Below are positions 26,836 to 33,943 of a stretch of 64,000 nt of DNA, piece after piece. Numbering within the stretch: position 1 is the stretch's first letter; every line of letters starts with the position of its first letter. Below the pieces are notes generated by a model. The model had not been told where the DNA came from, did not search any database, and saw only the letters and a list, made by a program, of their open reading frames with translations. Origin of the DNA: CAZLDI01 sp964558415. GTDB lineage: Bacteria > Chloroflexota > Dehalococcoidia > SM23-28-2 > RBG-16-64-32. The position numbers were made by a program, and so were the translations under genes. The DNA is taken from the NCBI GenBank assembly GCA_964558415.1, contig CAZLDI010000014.1, positions 31,997 to 95,996 on the forward strand, given 5' to 3'.

Positions 26836-27558
26836 TTAGTAGCTGGCAAAGTCCCCCTCCATCGTGCGCAGATGGTGGGTGTCGTTCAGCAGGCGCAGCA
26901 CGCGGCGGCCGCCGGAGGCGGCGGCGATGACACTGACGGCGGTGTGAGCGGGGCGGAAGAACATATCGTACGGGGTCTTGATGATGTGCCCGGCGTAGGA
27001 GTTGATCACGCCGCCGTGGCAGACTATCGCAATGCGTTCGCCGGCATTACCGGCGATCACCGCCTCGATAGCGTTTACTGTGCGCTTGCGGAAGTCGAAG
27101 CTCGATTCCGAATACGGATAGACGTCCCAGTTACGCTCGGTCAGCATGCGCTCGCGGGCGGCCTTGAGGAGCTCCTTGCCGATGAACTCGACGGCGGTCT
27201 TCTCTGGCGGGACATCGCGGAAGACTTCGACTTCTCGCAGGTCCGGGATGAACTCGATCTCCAGATCGTGGTGACGGGCGACTTCGCGCGCGGTCTCCGC
27301 GGCACGCTGAAGGGGACTGGCGAAGATCGCGTCGAGCCGGATGGTGGAGAACGCTGCGCCGAGGAGGCGGGCCTGCTGGCGGCCCTGCTCCGAGAGCGGC
27401 GGGTCGATCCATTCGCCGACCGTCGCCTCCGGGCTTACGTCTTGCTGAGCGTGGCGGATGAGCAGGAGCTCCGTCACACCTTCGGCGCCGGTGAGGAACG
27501 CTTCGTCGAAGACGCCGGGGACGCGGGCGGGGGTGGGTTCAGTCTCGTTCTCGTTCAT
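26836..27558 (-). CDS. Histidine phosphatase superfamily protein
   Basis: A 240-residue phosphoglycerate-mutase-like protein with LLLIRHAQQD, SPLQRAAETAREVA and CHGGVINSYAGHII. Some members act as phosphoserine phosphatases, which would complete the serine pathway with the two downstream genes, but the residues do not prove this. The gap to the aminotransferase is about 50 bp. Confidence 0.85.
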   Translation of the reverse strand: MNENETEPTPARVPGVFDEAFLTGAEGVTELLLIRHAQQDVSPEATVGEWIDPPLSEQGRQQARLLGAAFSTIRLDAIFASPLQRAAETAREVARHHDLEIEFIPDLREVEVFRDVPPEKTAVEFIGKELLKAARERMLTERNWDVYPYSESSFDFRKRTVNAIEAVIAGNAGERIAIVCHGGVINSYAGHIIKTPYDMFFRPAHTAVSVIAAASGGRRVLRLLNDTHHLRTMEGDFASY

Positions 27559-27670
27559 GGTGCGATTGTAGCAGGGGGCTGTTAACCGAGGATTAACGGC
27601 GCTTCGAGACGCCTGAGGTCTCCTCGGGGTGAGTTGGCCCCGCCGCCGGAGGCGCCGTGACGGATCCCGG

Positions 27671-27679
27671 TGCTAAGAT
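27671..27679 (+). promoter_or_regulatory. Extended -10 element upstream of selA
   Basis: TGC-TAAGAT lies 9 bp before the selA ATG, implying a very short or absent leader. No -35 is apparent. Confidence 0.35.
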
Positions 27680-27688
27680 GGGGTCAGA

Positions 27689-29059
27689 ATGAGCGTCGAG
27701 AACCGGTACAGGGCGCTGCCCTCGGTGGACCGGGTGCTGGATGACGAGCGCGTGCGGGCGCTCGCAAGAGGCGGCGGGAGCGAGGTTGTGACGGCGCTCG
27801 TGCGGCAGGCGCTGGAGGCGGCCCGGGCGGCGGTCGCGGACGGCCGCGGCGCGCCGAGCGAGGAGCAGATCGTCGAGAACGTGCTGGAACTCGGCGCGGC
27901 GGTGTTCGAGCCGTCGCTACGGCCGGTGATCAACGCGACCGGCGTGATCATCCATACAAACCTGGGACGGGCGCCACTGTCCGATGACGCGTTGGCCGCG
28001 ATGGTCGCGGTGGCGCACGGGTACTCGAACCTTGAGTTCGATCTCGAAGCGGGGGAGCGCGGTTCGCGGTTCGCGCACCTGGAGACGGTGCTTCAGCGAG
28101 TGACCGGCGCAGAGGCGGCGATTGCCGTGAACAATAACGCATCGGCGCTGCTACTGGCGCTGTCAGCGCTGGCGGCGGGGCGGGAGGTGATCATTTCGCG
28201 CGGACAGGCGGTGGAGATTGGCGGTGGGTTCCGGATCCCCGACGTGATGAGACAATCGGGCGCGACTCTGGTGGAAGTGGGGACAACGAACCGGACATAC
28301 CTGCGGGACTACGAGTCGGCGCTGACACCGGAGACGGCGGCTATCATGCGTGTCCACGCCAGCAATTTCCGCATCGTCGGGTTCACGGAGTTGCCTTCGA
28401 TACAGGCGCTGGCGCGGCTCGCGCACGAGCACGGGCTGCTGCTGCTGGACGACCTCGGGTCCGGCTGCCTGCTGGACGCGACGCGCTTTGGGTTGGCAGC
28501 AGAGCCGACCGTACAGGAGAGCGTTGCGGCGGGCGCGGACCTCACGCTGTTCTCCGGCGATAAGCTGCTGGGCGGGCCGCAGGCAGGCGTGATCGCGGGC
28601 CGCGAACAGCTGATCGATCAACTACGCCGACACCCGTTGGCGCGTGCGCTGCGGATGGACAAGGGGAGCATCGCCGGACTGACCGCGACGCTGCTGCACT
28701 ATCTGCGGGGCGAGGCGCTGGAGAAGGTGCCCGTCTGGCGGATCATCTCTACGGACGTCCGAGAGATAGCTCGTCGCGCCGGCCGCCTCGCGCGCGCCAT
28801 CGGCGCGCCCGCACGGGTCGTGGACGGCCGATCGATGATCGGCGGCGGAAGTCTGCCGGAAGAGAGCCTGCCCACGAAGGTGGTGGCGATTACGGGCGAC
28901 GGCGCATGGGTCAGCGCGCTCGCGCAGCGCCTGCGCACAGGGACGCCTTCCGTAGTCGGGCGGATCGAACACGACACGCTGCTGCTGGACCCCCGGACGA
29001 TACCGCCCGCAGAGGACCGTGCGGTCGTGCGGGCGGTAACGGTCGCGCTGTCGTCGTAA
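27689..29059 (+). CDS. selA: L-seryl-tRNA(Sec) selenium transferase
   Basis: A full-length, 456-residue SelA. It has the N-terminal domain, INATGVIIHTNLGRAPLSD, VNNNASALLLALSALA, EIGGGFRIPDVM and the PLP lysine K292 in FSGDKLLGGPQAG. SelA converts Ser-tRNA(Sec) to Sec-tRNA(Sec) using selenophosphate. selB, selD and selC are not in the window. A likely selenoprotein gene lies 1.3 kb away on the opposite strand. Confidence 0.95.
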   Translation: MSVENRYRALPSVDRVLDDERVRALARGGGSEVVTALVRQALEAARAAVADGRGAPSEEQIVENVLELGAAVFEPSLRPVINATGVIIHTNLGRAPLSDDALAAMVAVAHGYSNLEFDLEAGERGSRFAHLETVLQRVTGAEAAIAVNNNASALLLALSALAAGREVIISRGQAVEIGGGFRIPDVMRQSGATLVEVGTTNRTYLRDYESALTPETAAIMRVHASNFRIVGFTELPSIQALARLAHEHGLLLLDDLGSGCLLDATRFGLAAEPTVQESVAAGADLTLFSGDKLLGGPQAGVIAGREQLIDQLRRHPLARALRMDKGSIAGLTATLLHYLRGEALEKVPVWRIISTDVREIARRAGRLARAIGAPARVVDGRSMIGGGSLPEESLPTKVVAITGDGAWVSALAQRLRTGTPSVVGRIEHDTLLLDPRTIPPAEDRAVVRAVTVALSS

Positions 29060-29061
29060 AG

Positions 29062-29423
29062 CTACGTTTGTTGGAACAGCTGGAGGGTTTGCCGTACGGA
29101 TCAAGGAGGGTCGCGATCATGATGCCATCGTTGGGATCGATACTAGGCTCGCGGACAAAGTTCACGCGCTGTCCGAGGAGGCGGACGTATTCGGCCTGGC
29201 AGTCCTCGACGCTGAGGTTCACCATCATGCGATTGGGATCGCGTGACTGGCCCTTGACCTCACTGTGAAGACCCAGGGCAAGCTGGGGGCCGGACGAGCC
29301 TTCCAGGACAGCAAACTCGTCGCCCGACATGACCTCTTTGAAACCAAGCACATCCCGGTAGAATGGGACCAGCTTGCGCAGGTCCTCGGTCCAGATGATC
29401 GTGCTGTGGACGCCCTTGATCAT
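29062..29423 (-). pseudogene. VOC (glyoxalase-fold) protein with a 3' frameshift
   Basis: The N-terminal part is a normal VOC protein (STIIWTEDLRKLVPFYRDVLGF ... IMIATLLDPYG). After LLDPYG, at about 29086-29093, the frame turns into SelA antisense and stays open to 28911. Restoring one base gives the family-typical ending TLQLFQQT and a TAG at 29062-29064, just outside selA. This looks like a single-base deletion in an AAA/CCC run: a recent mutation or an assembly error. It is the last gene of the selenoprotein operon. Confidence 0.75.
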
Positions 29424-29434
29424 CGAATCGCTCT

Positions 29435-29797
29435 TCAGCCGGGGTAGCCGGCCTTGACCAGGCCGACGACGTTTCCTTCCGGGTCGGCAAACTGCGCGAG
29501 GATCACCATGCCGGGGATCTCTGTTACGGGCATGATGGTCTTGCCGCCCTCGCTTTCGATCTTGTTGAGGTAAGCCTGCGGATCGTCGACTTCGACATAG
29601 AATGTGACGCTTGTCGACTGGCCGTCGCCACCGGAGATTCCGCCGCCGATACCGCCGCCGGTGTCCTCGTTGCTGACCAGGCCGTAGTTCATGGGATTGT
29701 CGGCCTGAATGTTCCAGCCGAAGACGCCACCATAGAACTTGTGAAGCTTCGCCGCATCCTTACCTGTGACCTCGAAGTGTACAACTGGGTTCGCCAT
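29435..29797 (-). CDS. VOC family protein (glyoxalase/dioxygenase fold)
   Basis: The 120-residue protein starts at ATG 29797 behind AGGAGA; the adjacent GTG adds one residue only. The VOC pattern is clear: PVVHFEVTGKDAAKLHKFYGGVFGW, a Gly-rich loop and ILAQFADPEGNVVGLV. These proteins bind a divalent metal between paired beta-alpha-beta-beta-beta modules and act on small electrophiles or confer resistance. It shares the operon with the AhpD-like selenoprotein. Confidence 0.85.
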   Translation of the reverse strand: MANPVVHFEVTGKDAAKLHKFYGGVFGWNIQADNPMNYGLVSNEDTGGGIGGGISGGDGQSTSVTFYVEVDDPQAYLNKIESEGGKTIMPVTEIPGMVILAQFADPEGNVVGLVKAGYPG

Positions 29798-29875
29798 CAC
29801 TATTCTCCTCTCAGTTCAGGGGGTTCCTGCTACTAACAGCTATTTTGGCAACGGGCCGTCCGGGCTCCCCACCAC

Positions 29876-30355
29876 TTACTGCGCGAGGGCGCGCACCTGA
29901 TTAATGTGGTCGGCCATGTGAAAATTGACGATCGCGCCGGCCCATTGACCCAGAGTCGGGTACTCGCCCAGCGGCGTCTCTTTCAGGAACGGCACGTGCG
30001 CCTTACGCGCCATCTGGTCTTCCGTGAGGCCGGCGAAGAACTGCCCCAGACCTGCGTACAGCGATTCCACGTGGGACATATAGTCCTGAACCGACCTGCT
30101 CTGTTCTGCCGGACCAAAAGACAGTTTCCCCGGGGTGAGGTCCAGAGCGGGCGTATCTTCCCTGATGAAGCGGTCCATCTCGTACATCTCAACGGCGCTA
30201 TCGCGGTCGGTCAGGTGTGCGAAGACCTCTTTGATGCACCATTCGCCGTCGGCGGGGCGCTTTAGCGCCTTCTCGTCGCCGATTCCCGAGACGACCTGTT
30301 TCAACTCCTGGATCTTGCCTGCGAGCTGCTGCTCCAGGCCTGCGGGCGTAACCAT
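29876..30355 (-). CDS. DinB-family four-helix-bundle protein
   Basis: A 159-residue protein with the DinB metal-site histidines in EWCIKEVFAHLTDRD and NFHMADHINQVRAL. It has a strong ribosome site (AAGGAGGT). DinB/YfiT-like proteins are often thiol-dependent transferases for bacillithiol or mycothiol chemistry. It is translated 40 bp after the AhpD-like gene, suggesting a shared redox or detoxification role. Confidence 0.82.
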   Translation of the reverse strand: MVTPAGLEQQLAGKIQELKQVVSGIGDEKALKRPADGEWCIKEVFAHLTDRDSAVEMYEMDRFIREDTPALDLTPGKLSFGPAEQSRSVQDYMSHVESLYAGLGQFFAGLTEDQMARKAHVPFLKETPLGEYPTLGQWAGAIVNFHMADHINQVRALAQ

Positions 30356-30395
30356 CTTAGACCTCCTTCTGGTGCTCTATACGCTGATTCGTGCG

Positions 30396-30956
30396 CTATT
30401 GTTCGCGCAGTTGCATGAGTTCGTACAAGCCGAAAGTGTCAGCGAGGCGGTCGACCGCGTTGAACTGGCAGGCGACGAACACGCCCTCCAATATCTCGTC
30501 GTCGCTGAGGCCGGCCTGTCGTAAGCCTTCGATGTCCTCGTCCATCACCTTGTAAGCGTTCTGTGTGAGCTTCACTGAGAGACGGAGCAGCGCCTTGTGC
30601 TTCCCCCCGATTGGAAGCGAGTCGATGTCCGCCGACTCCGCAGCGGCCGCCGCCTCCTGGCTCCCTCCTACCGACCGCAGGAGAAACGAGTGCGCCTTCG
30701 TTCAGTAGGAGCATGAGTTGGTTTTAGAGACGACCGTGGCGATCATCTCCTTTACGTCGCGGGGGAGGAAGCCTCCGATGAACATGGCACGGTAGCCATC
30801 AAGGAGCACCCGCAAGAAGTCCGTGCGGGTGCTAACGAGCTTCATGATGTCCGGTACGAAGGGCATCCCGAAGGTGGCGCGCGCACCGTCATAGAGCTCG
30901 GCGACTTCTCCGGTGGCTTCGGATTCCTGGACGATGCGGATACGCGGGGCGGTCAT
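30396..30956 (-). CDS. AhpD-like selenoprotein (CxxU), in-frame TGA read as selenocysteine
   Basis: Reading TGA 30702-30704 as Sec gives one 186-residue carboxymuconolactone decarboxylase/AhpD protein ending at TAG 30396. The active site reads N-S-C82-S-Y-U85-T-K-A-H89 with E70 twelve residues before C82, the same spacing as Glu118, Cys130, Cys133 and His137 of mycobacterial AhpD, with Sec at the attacking cysteine. Homology continues after the TGA (AHSFLLRSVGG, ILEGVFVACQFNAVDRLAD). A SECIS-like hairpin follows the TGA, and selA is 1.3 kb away. It would be a thiol/selenol reductase. The alternative is a Cys-to-stop error. Confidence 0.88.
30662..30686 (-). promoter_or_regulatory. Bacterial SECIS element
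   Basis: On the minus strand a 10-bp stem (30686-30677 with 30671-30662, three G-U pairs) closes a 5-nt loop GGUCG. The loop begins 25 nt after the TGA. The GGU(C) apical motif matches the feature SelB recognises in the E. coli fdhF SECIS, and the distance is in the known bacterial range. It lies inside the coding sequence, as bacterial SECIS elements do. Confidence 0.75.
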
Positions 30957-30965
30957 GCTTCACTC

Positions 30966-30993
30966 AGTATAGTAACTTCCTTGCGTGTGTCAA
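30966..30993 (-). promoter_or_regulatory. Strong promoter of the selenoprotein operon
   Basis: On the minus strand TTGACA (30993-30988), 16-bp spacer, TATACT (30971-30966). The ATG at 30956 is only 9 bp beyond the -10, so the mRNA is nearly leaderless. It overlaps the divergent HxlR promoter. Confidence 0.75.
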
Positions 30994-31009
30994 CCCCTTT
31001 CATTACACT
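30981..31009 (+). promoter_or_regulatory. Promoter of the HxlR-type regulator gene
   Basis: TTGCGT (30981-30986), 17-bp spacer, TACACT (31004-31009), 9 bp before the ATG. It interleaves with the opposing selenoprotein promoter, so one bound regulator could control both. Confidence 0.5.
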
Positions 31010-31018
31010 GATATCCAA

Positions 31019-31411
31019 ATGGCAAAGATCAATCCCTATGACCAGATCTGTCCGGTGGCGCAGACCATGGAGATCGTCGGCGACCGCTGGACGATGTTAA
31101 TCATCCGCGACCTATTCCTGGGGAAGGCGCGGTTCGGCGAGCTATTAAAATCGTCGCCCGGAATGCCGCCGAAACTGCTTTCGTCGCGGCTCAAGCGGCT
31201 GGAGGACGACAGGCTGGTCGAGCGGATCCTACTGGACGGCTACCCGCCGCGAGCGGAATACCGCCTGACAGAACGAGGGCGTTCGCTCTTCCCGATCTTC
31301 CGGGAAGTCGTTAACTGGGGACTCTCGCAGTTCTTCGGCGCTGAGCCGGAGTTGCGGCACGCGATCGAGGAGATGGTGGCGGACCGAGTGCCGGAATACA
31401 CTCGACCCTGA
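31019..31411 (+). CDS. HxlR-family winged-helix regulator
   Basis: A 130-residue HxlR protein: the N-terminal CPVAQTMEIVGDRWTMLIIRDLFLGKARFGEL carries the family's conserved Cys, followed by the winged helix (LLSSRLKRLEDDRLVERI) and YRLTERGRSLFPI. Several HxlR proteins sense electrophiles or redox state through this cysteine. It is divergent from the AhpD-like selenoprotein operon and shares its promoter region, so it is the likely regulator. Confidence 0.9.
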   Translation: MAKINPYDQICPVAQTMEIVGDRWTMLIIRDLFLGKARFGELLKSSPGMPPKLLSSRLKRLEDDRLVERILLDGYPPRAEYRLTERGRSLFPIFREVVNWGLSQFFGAEPELRHAIEEMVADRVPEYTRP

Positions 31412-31428
31412 ACGAAGGAGGAGCGGCC

Positions 31429-31890
31429 ATGGCAGAAGCGCCCGCGCAGGTTCAGCCGAAGGTCCTTGGCGACTACCTTGAGGTCATGACCAAGGCGGTC
31501 TTTCAGTCAGGTATCTCCTGGAAAGTCGTGGAGAACAAGTGGCCGGGGATCAAGGAGGCGTTCAAGGGGTTCGACGCGATGGCCGTCGCATCATTGACGG
31601 AGGCCGAGCTCGGCGACCTGGGGAGCGACACCAGAGTGATCCGCAACCGACGCAAGCTTGAGGCGATTGTGGATAATGCGCGCACGATGGTGGAGCTGGA
31701 GGAGAACCACGGAGGTTTCCGAAGCTATCTGCGGTCGCACGGTGGGTTTGAAGGCGCAGTGGCGGACCTCCGTAAGCGCTTCAAGTTCATGGGCGAAATG
31801 GGTGCGTTTTACTTTCTGTACGTCGTCGGCGAAGAAGTGCCGGCCTACGAGGACTGGTGCAAGTCTCGCGGCGTCGACCCTATGCATTAA
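31429..31890 (+). CDS. Divergent DNA-3-methyladenine glycosylase I-like protein without zinc residues
   Basis: The 153-residue protein matches the Tag fold (FQSGISWKVVENKWPGIKEAFKGFDAMAVA, RVIRNRRKLEAIVDNARTM, RKRFKFMGEMGAFYFLYVVG) but lacks the N-terminal Cys/His and C-terminal His/Cys zinc pair of canonical Tag. It is 18 bp behind the HxlR gene with a good ribosome site. Catalysis on alkylated bases is plausible but uncertain. A canonical copy lies at 33269. Confidence 0.75.
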   Translation: MAEAPAQVQPKVLGDYLEVMTKAVFQSGISWKVVENKWPGIKEAFKGFDAMAVASLTEAELGDLGSDTRVIRNRRKLEAIVDNARTMVELEENHGGFRSYLRSHGGFEGAVADLRKRFKFMGEMGAFYFLYVVGEEVPAYEDWCKSRGVDPMH

Positions 31891-31916
31891 CACCGGGCCC
31901 CTGCGGCCCGTATAAT
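31887..31916 (+). promoter_or_regulatory. Promoter of the beta-lactamase-like hydrolase
   Basis: TTAACA (31887-31892), 18-bp spacer and a perfect TATAAT (31911-31916). The spacer contains a short GC-rich inverted repeat. Confidence 0.65.
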
Positions 31917-31947
31917 CGCGAAGCAGGCCAACGATAGGGACACCCCG

Positions 31948-32790
31948 ATGACGATCGTCGTTCCACGGGATATCGAGCAGGAAGTGCGCGCCCTCGCTGC
32001 CGACTTCAGCGGCCGCTACACCCTCGCACTCACGAACCTGACGACGGGAGAGCACGTAGGCATCGACGAGGACACCCTGATGGCCACTGCCTCCGTGATC
32101 AAAGTACCGGTCCTCGCCGCCGTCTACCGCGCCGTCGAGGAAGGCGCGCTAAGCCTCGACCAGCGCATGACCTATACAGAAGCGCACAAGACTATCGGCT
32201 CCGGCGTGCTGAGCAGGCTGTCGTTCGGCGTCGAGATGTCGCTCCGCGATGCCGCAGTACTGATGATCATCATCTCCGATAACAGCGCCACGAATATGTG
32301 CATCGACGCGGTGGGCGGCGTGGACTACGTCAACGCGACCATGCGCCGGCTCGGCCTCGAGAAGACCACGCTGTTCACCCGCCTTGGCGACGGCCGTCGC
32401 GGCCTGGACGGGCGCGACCATTTCGTAATGACGGCGCGGGAGGGGTGCCGCCTGATGGAGTTGATCGCCCGCCACCAGGTGGTGTCCTCGGACGCCAGCG
32501 AGGACATGCTCAAGATCATGCGCCGTCAGCAGCACCGCGAGAAGCTTGCCCGTAACCTCCCCTGGTCCGAGTTGAACGTGCTCCCGGACCCACGTAACCA
32601 GTGGGTAGCATCAAAAGGTGGCACTTATCTCTTCGGCGTCCGCAACGACATCGCGATCATGCACGGCAACAAGGGTGAGGTTGCGATCGCGGCGTTCACG
32701 GAGGGCGGAAAAGGGACGGAGACAGTCCACGAAGGGAACGACCTGCTGGCAAGCATCGGGCAGTTGGTTTGGGAGAGCCTGTGCGCGTGA
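31948..32790 (+). CDS. Class A beta-lactamase-fold serine hydrolase, no signal peptide
   Basis: A 280-residue penicillin-recognising enzyme fold: catalytic S49-V-I-K52, SDN in IIISDNSATNM, and KGG in place of KTG (ASKGGTY). It starts at the protein fold directly, with no secretion signal, so it is probably cytoplasmic and may not be an antibiotic-resistance enzyme. It has its own promoter. The two downstream genes overlap it in series (GTGA, ATGA). Confidence 0.85.
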   Translation: MTIVVPRDIEQEVRALAADFSGRYTLALTNLTTGEHVGIDEDTLMATASVIKVPVLAAVYRAVEEGALSLDQRMTYTEAHKTIGSGVLSRLSFGVEMSLRDAAVLMIIISDNSATNMCIDAVGGVDYVNATMRRLGLEKTTLFTRLGDGRRGLDGRDHFVMTAREGCRLMELIARHQVVSSDASEDMLKIMRRQQHREKLARNLPWSELNVLPDPRNQWVASKGGTYLFGVRNDIAIMHGNKGEVAIAAFTEGGKGTETVHEGNDLLASIGQLVWESLCA

Positions 32791-33272
32791 TATTCCCATC
32801 CAAGTCCGAACGACATCTGAGGTACTGGTGCTTAGTAACCTCTCGTGAAAACTGGGAGATCTGCAGACGCGACAAGGTCTGGGGCATGGACTTCCGGTAC
32901 TTCATCACTTTGGAGCGCTACATCCATCCCGGTGACCGGGCCGTCGTTTATAGTCACGGGGGAGTGTTCGTTGCCGAAGTCGAGATCTCAAGTGAGTTCT
33001 ACGAAGATCACAGCCAAATAGGATGGACAAAGTACGGTAAGCCATACGCCTTCCCGTATAGGGTGAAATTCGACATTTATCGTCAGGGGGAGGCCAAAGT
33101 GTCGTTTTCGACGGATGAAGACGCGGCGGGGCGCTCGATGCATACCCGGCCAAACCTGATTGACGACATCGTGTTCATCGCTGATAAGGGCCGGACGTGG
33201 AACCAGTACTTGCAGGTATCAGTCATCGCACTCACCGAGGAAGATTTCTTGCTTATAGCTTCCAAAATATGA
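32787..33272 (+). CDS. EVE-domain protein (PUA-like fold)
   Basis: About 161 residues from GTG 32787, which overlaps the hydrolase stop; GTG 32781 or TTG 32769 would add a few residues. It is a single EVE domain (RYWCLVTSRENWEICRRDKVWGMDFRYFITLERYIHPGDRAVVYSHGG). EVE/YTH-like domains bind modified bases in DNA or RNA and are often attached to restriction or RNA-related proteins. The gene is visibly less GC-rich than its neighbours, suggesting transfer. Confidence 0.78.
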   Translation: MIFPSKSERHLRYWCLVTSRENWEICRRDKVWGMDFRYFITLERYIHPGDRAVVYSHGGVFVAEVEISSEFYEDHSQIGWTKYGKPYAFPYRVKFDIYRQGEAKVSFSTDEDAAGRSMHTRPNLIDDIVFIADKGRTWNQYLQVSVIALTEEDFLLIASKI

Positions 33273-33835
33273 CGGTCACCCGTTGCACGTGGGCCCGCGA
33301 CTCAAGCGAACTCATGACGCGCTACCACGACGAGGAGTGGGGCGTGGCGACCCACGACGACATGACGCTGTTCGAGATGCTCACGCTGGAAGGCGCCCAG
33401 GCGGGCCTGAGCTGGAACACCATCCTGAATAAGCGCGAGAACTACCGCCGCGCCTTCGACGGGTTCGACTTCAAGAAGGTCGCGGGGTACGGCGAGGCCG
33501 CGGTTCTGAGGCTGATGGCGGACGCGAGCATCGTCCGCAACCGGGCGAAGATCGAGTCGACGATTGGGAACGCACAGGCGCTGATAGCGGTTTGCTGGGA
33601 GTCCGGCACGTTCGATGCCTACATCTGGCGTTTCGCGTGCGGCGCGCCGACGCGGAACGCCTTCGCAGACCTGCGCGAGCTACCGGCGAAGACGGCGGAG
33701 TCAGACGCGATGAGCAAGGACCTGAAGAAGCGCGGCTTCCGCTTCGTCGGTTCAACAATCTGCTACGCGTTCATGCAGGCTGTCGGGATGGTGAACGACC
33801 ACGAGGTAGCGTGCTTCCGTTACAACATGGTCTGA
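33269..33835 (+). CDS. tag: DNA-3-methyladenine glycosylase I
   Basis: 188 residues from ATG 33269, overlapping the EVE stop (ATGA); a longer start inside the EVE gene is rejected. The zinc-snap residues are present: RCTWA, RYHDEEWG and C-terminal NDHEVACFRY. The catalytic pocket includes LEGAQAGLSWNTIL. Tag excises 3-methyladenine from alkylated DNA. Confidence 0.9.
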   Translation: MTVTRCTWARDSSELMTRYHDEEWGVATHDDMTLFEMLTLEGAQAGLSWNTILNKRENYRRAFDGFDFKKVAGYGEAAVLRLMADASIVRNRAKIESTIGNAQALIAVCWESGTFDAYIWRFACGAPTRNAFADLRELPAKTAESDAMSKDLKKRGFRFVGSTICYAFMQAVGMVNDHEVACFRYNMV

Positions 33836-33943
33836 TCCTCAGGGTAGGCGTGCGCCCCCGCGAATGAAACCGAATTTGGCGCTGATTAGGCGCACATCTC
33901 CACAGAGCCCCACAATCTTGCCGGGCTTACACTACTTCCTGGT

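Noticed and set aside
27559..27688. Possible selC (tRNA-Sec) upstream of selA
   Set aside because: I could not find a long acceptor stem, UCA anticodon or T arm in this gap.
28911..29061. Continuation of the VOC frame antisense into selA
   Set aside because: It encodes Arg/Pro-rich antisense sequence; the family C-terminus is recovered by one base in the other frame.
30439..30714. A 91-codon minus-strand frame overlapping the AhpD-like gene
   Set aside because: It is out of frame with the CMD domain; its low-complexity Gly/Arg product has no homology, and the true continuation is the read-through frame past the TGA.
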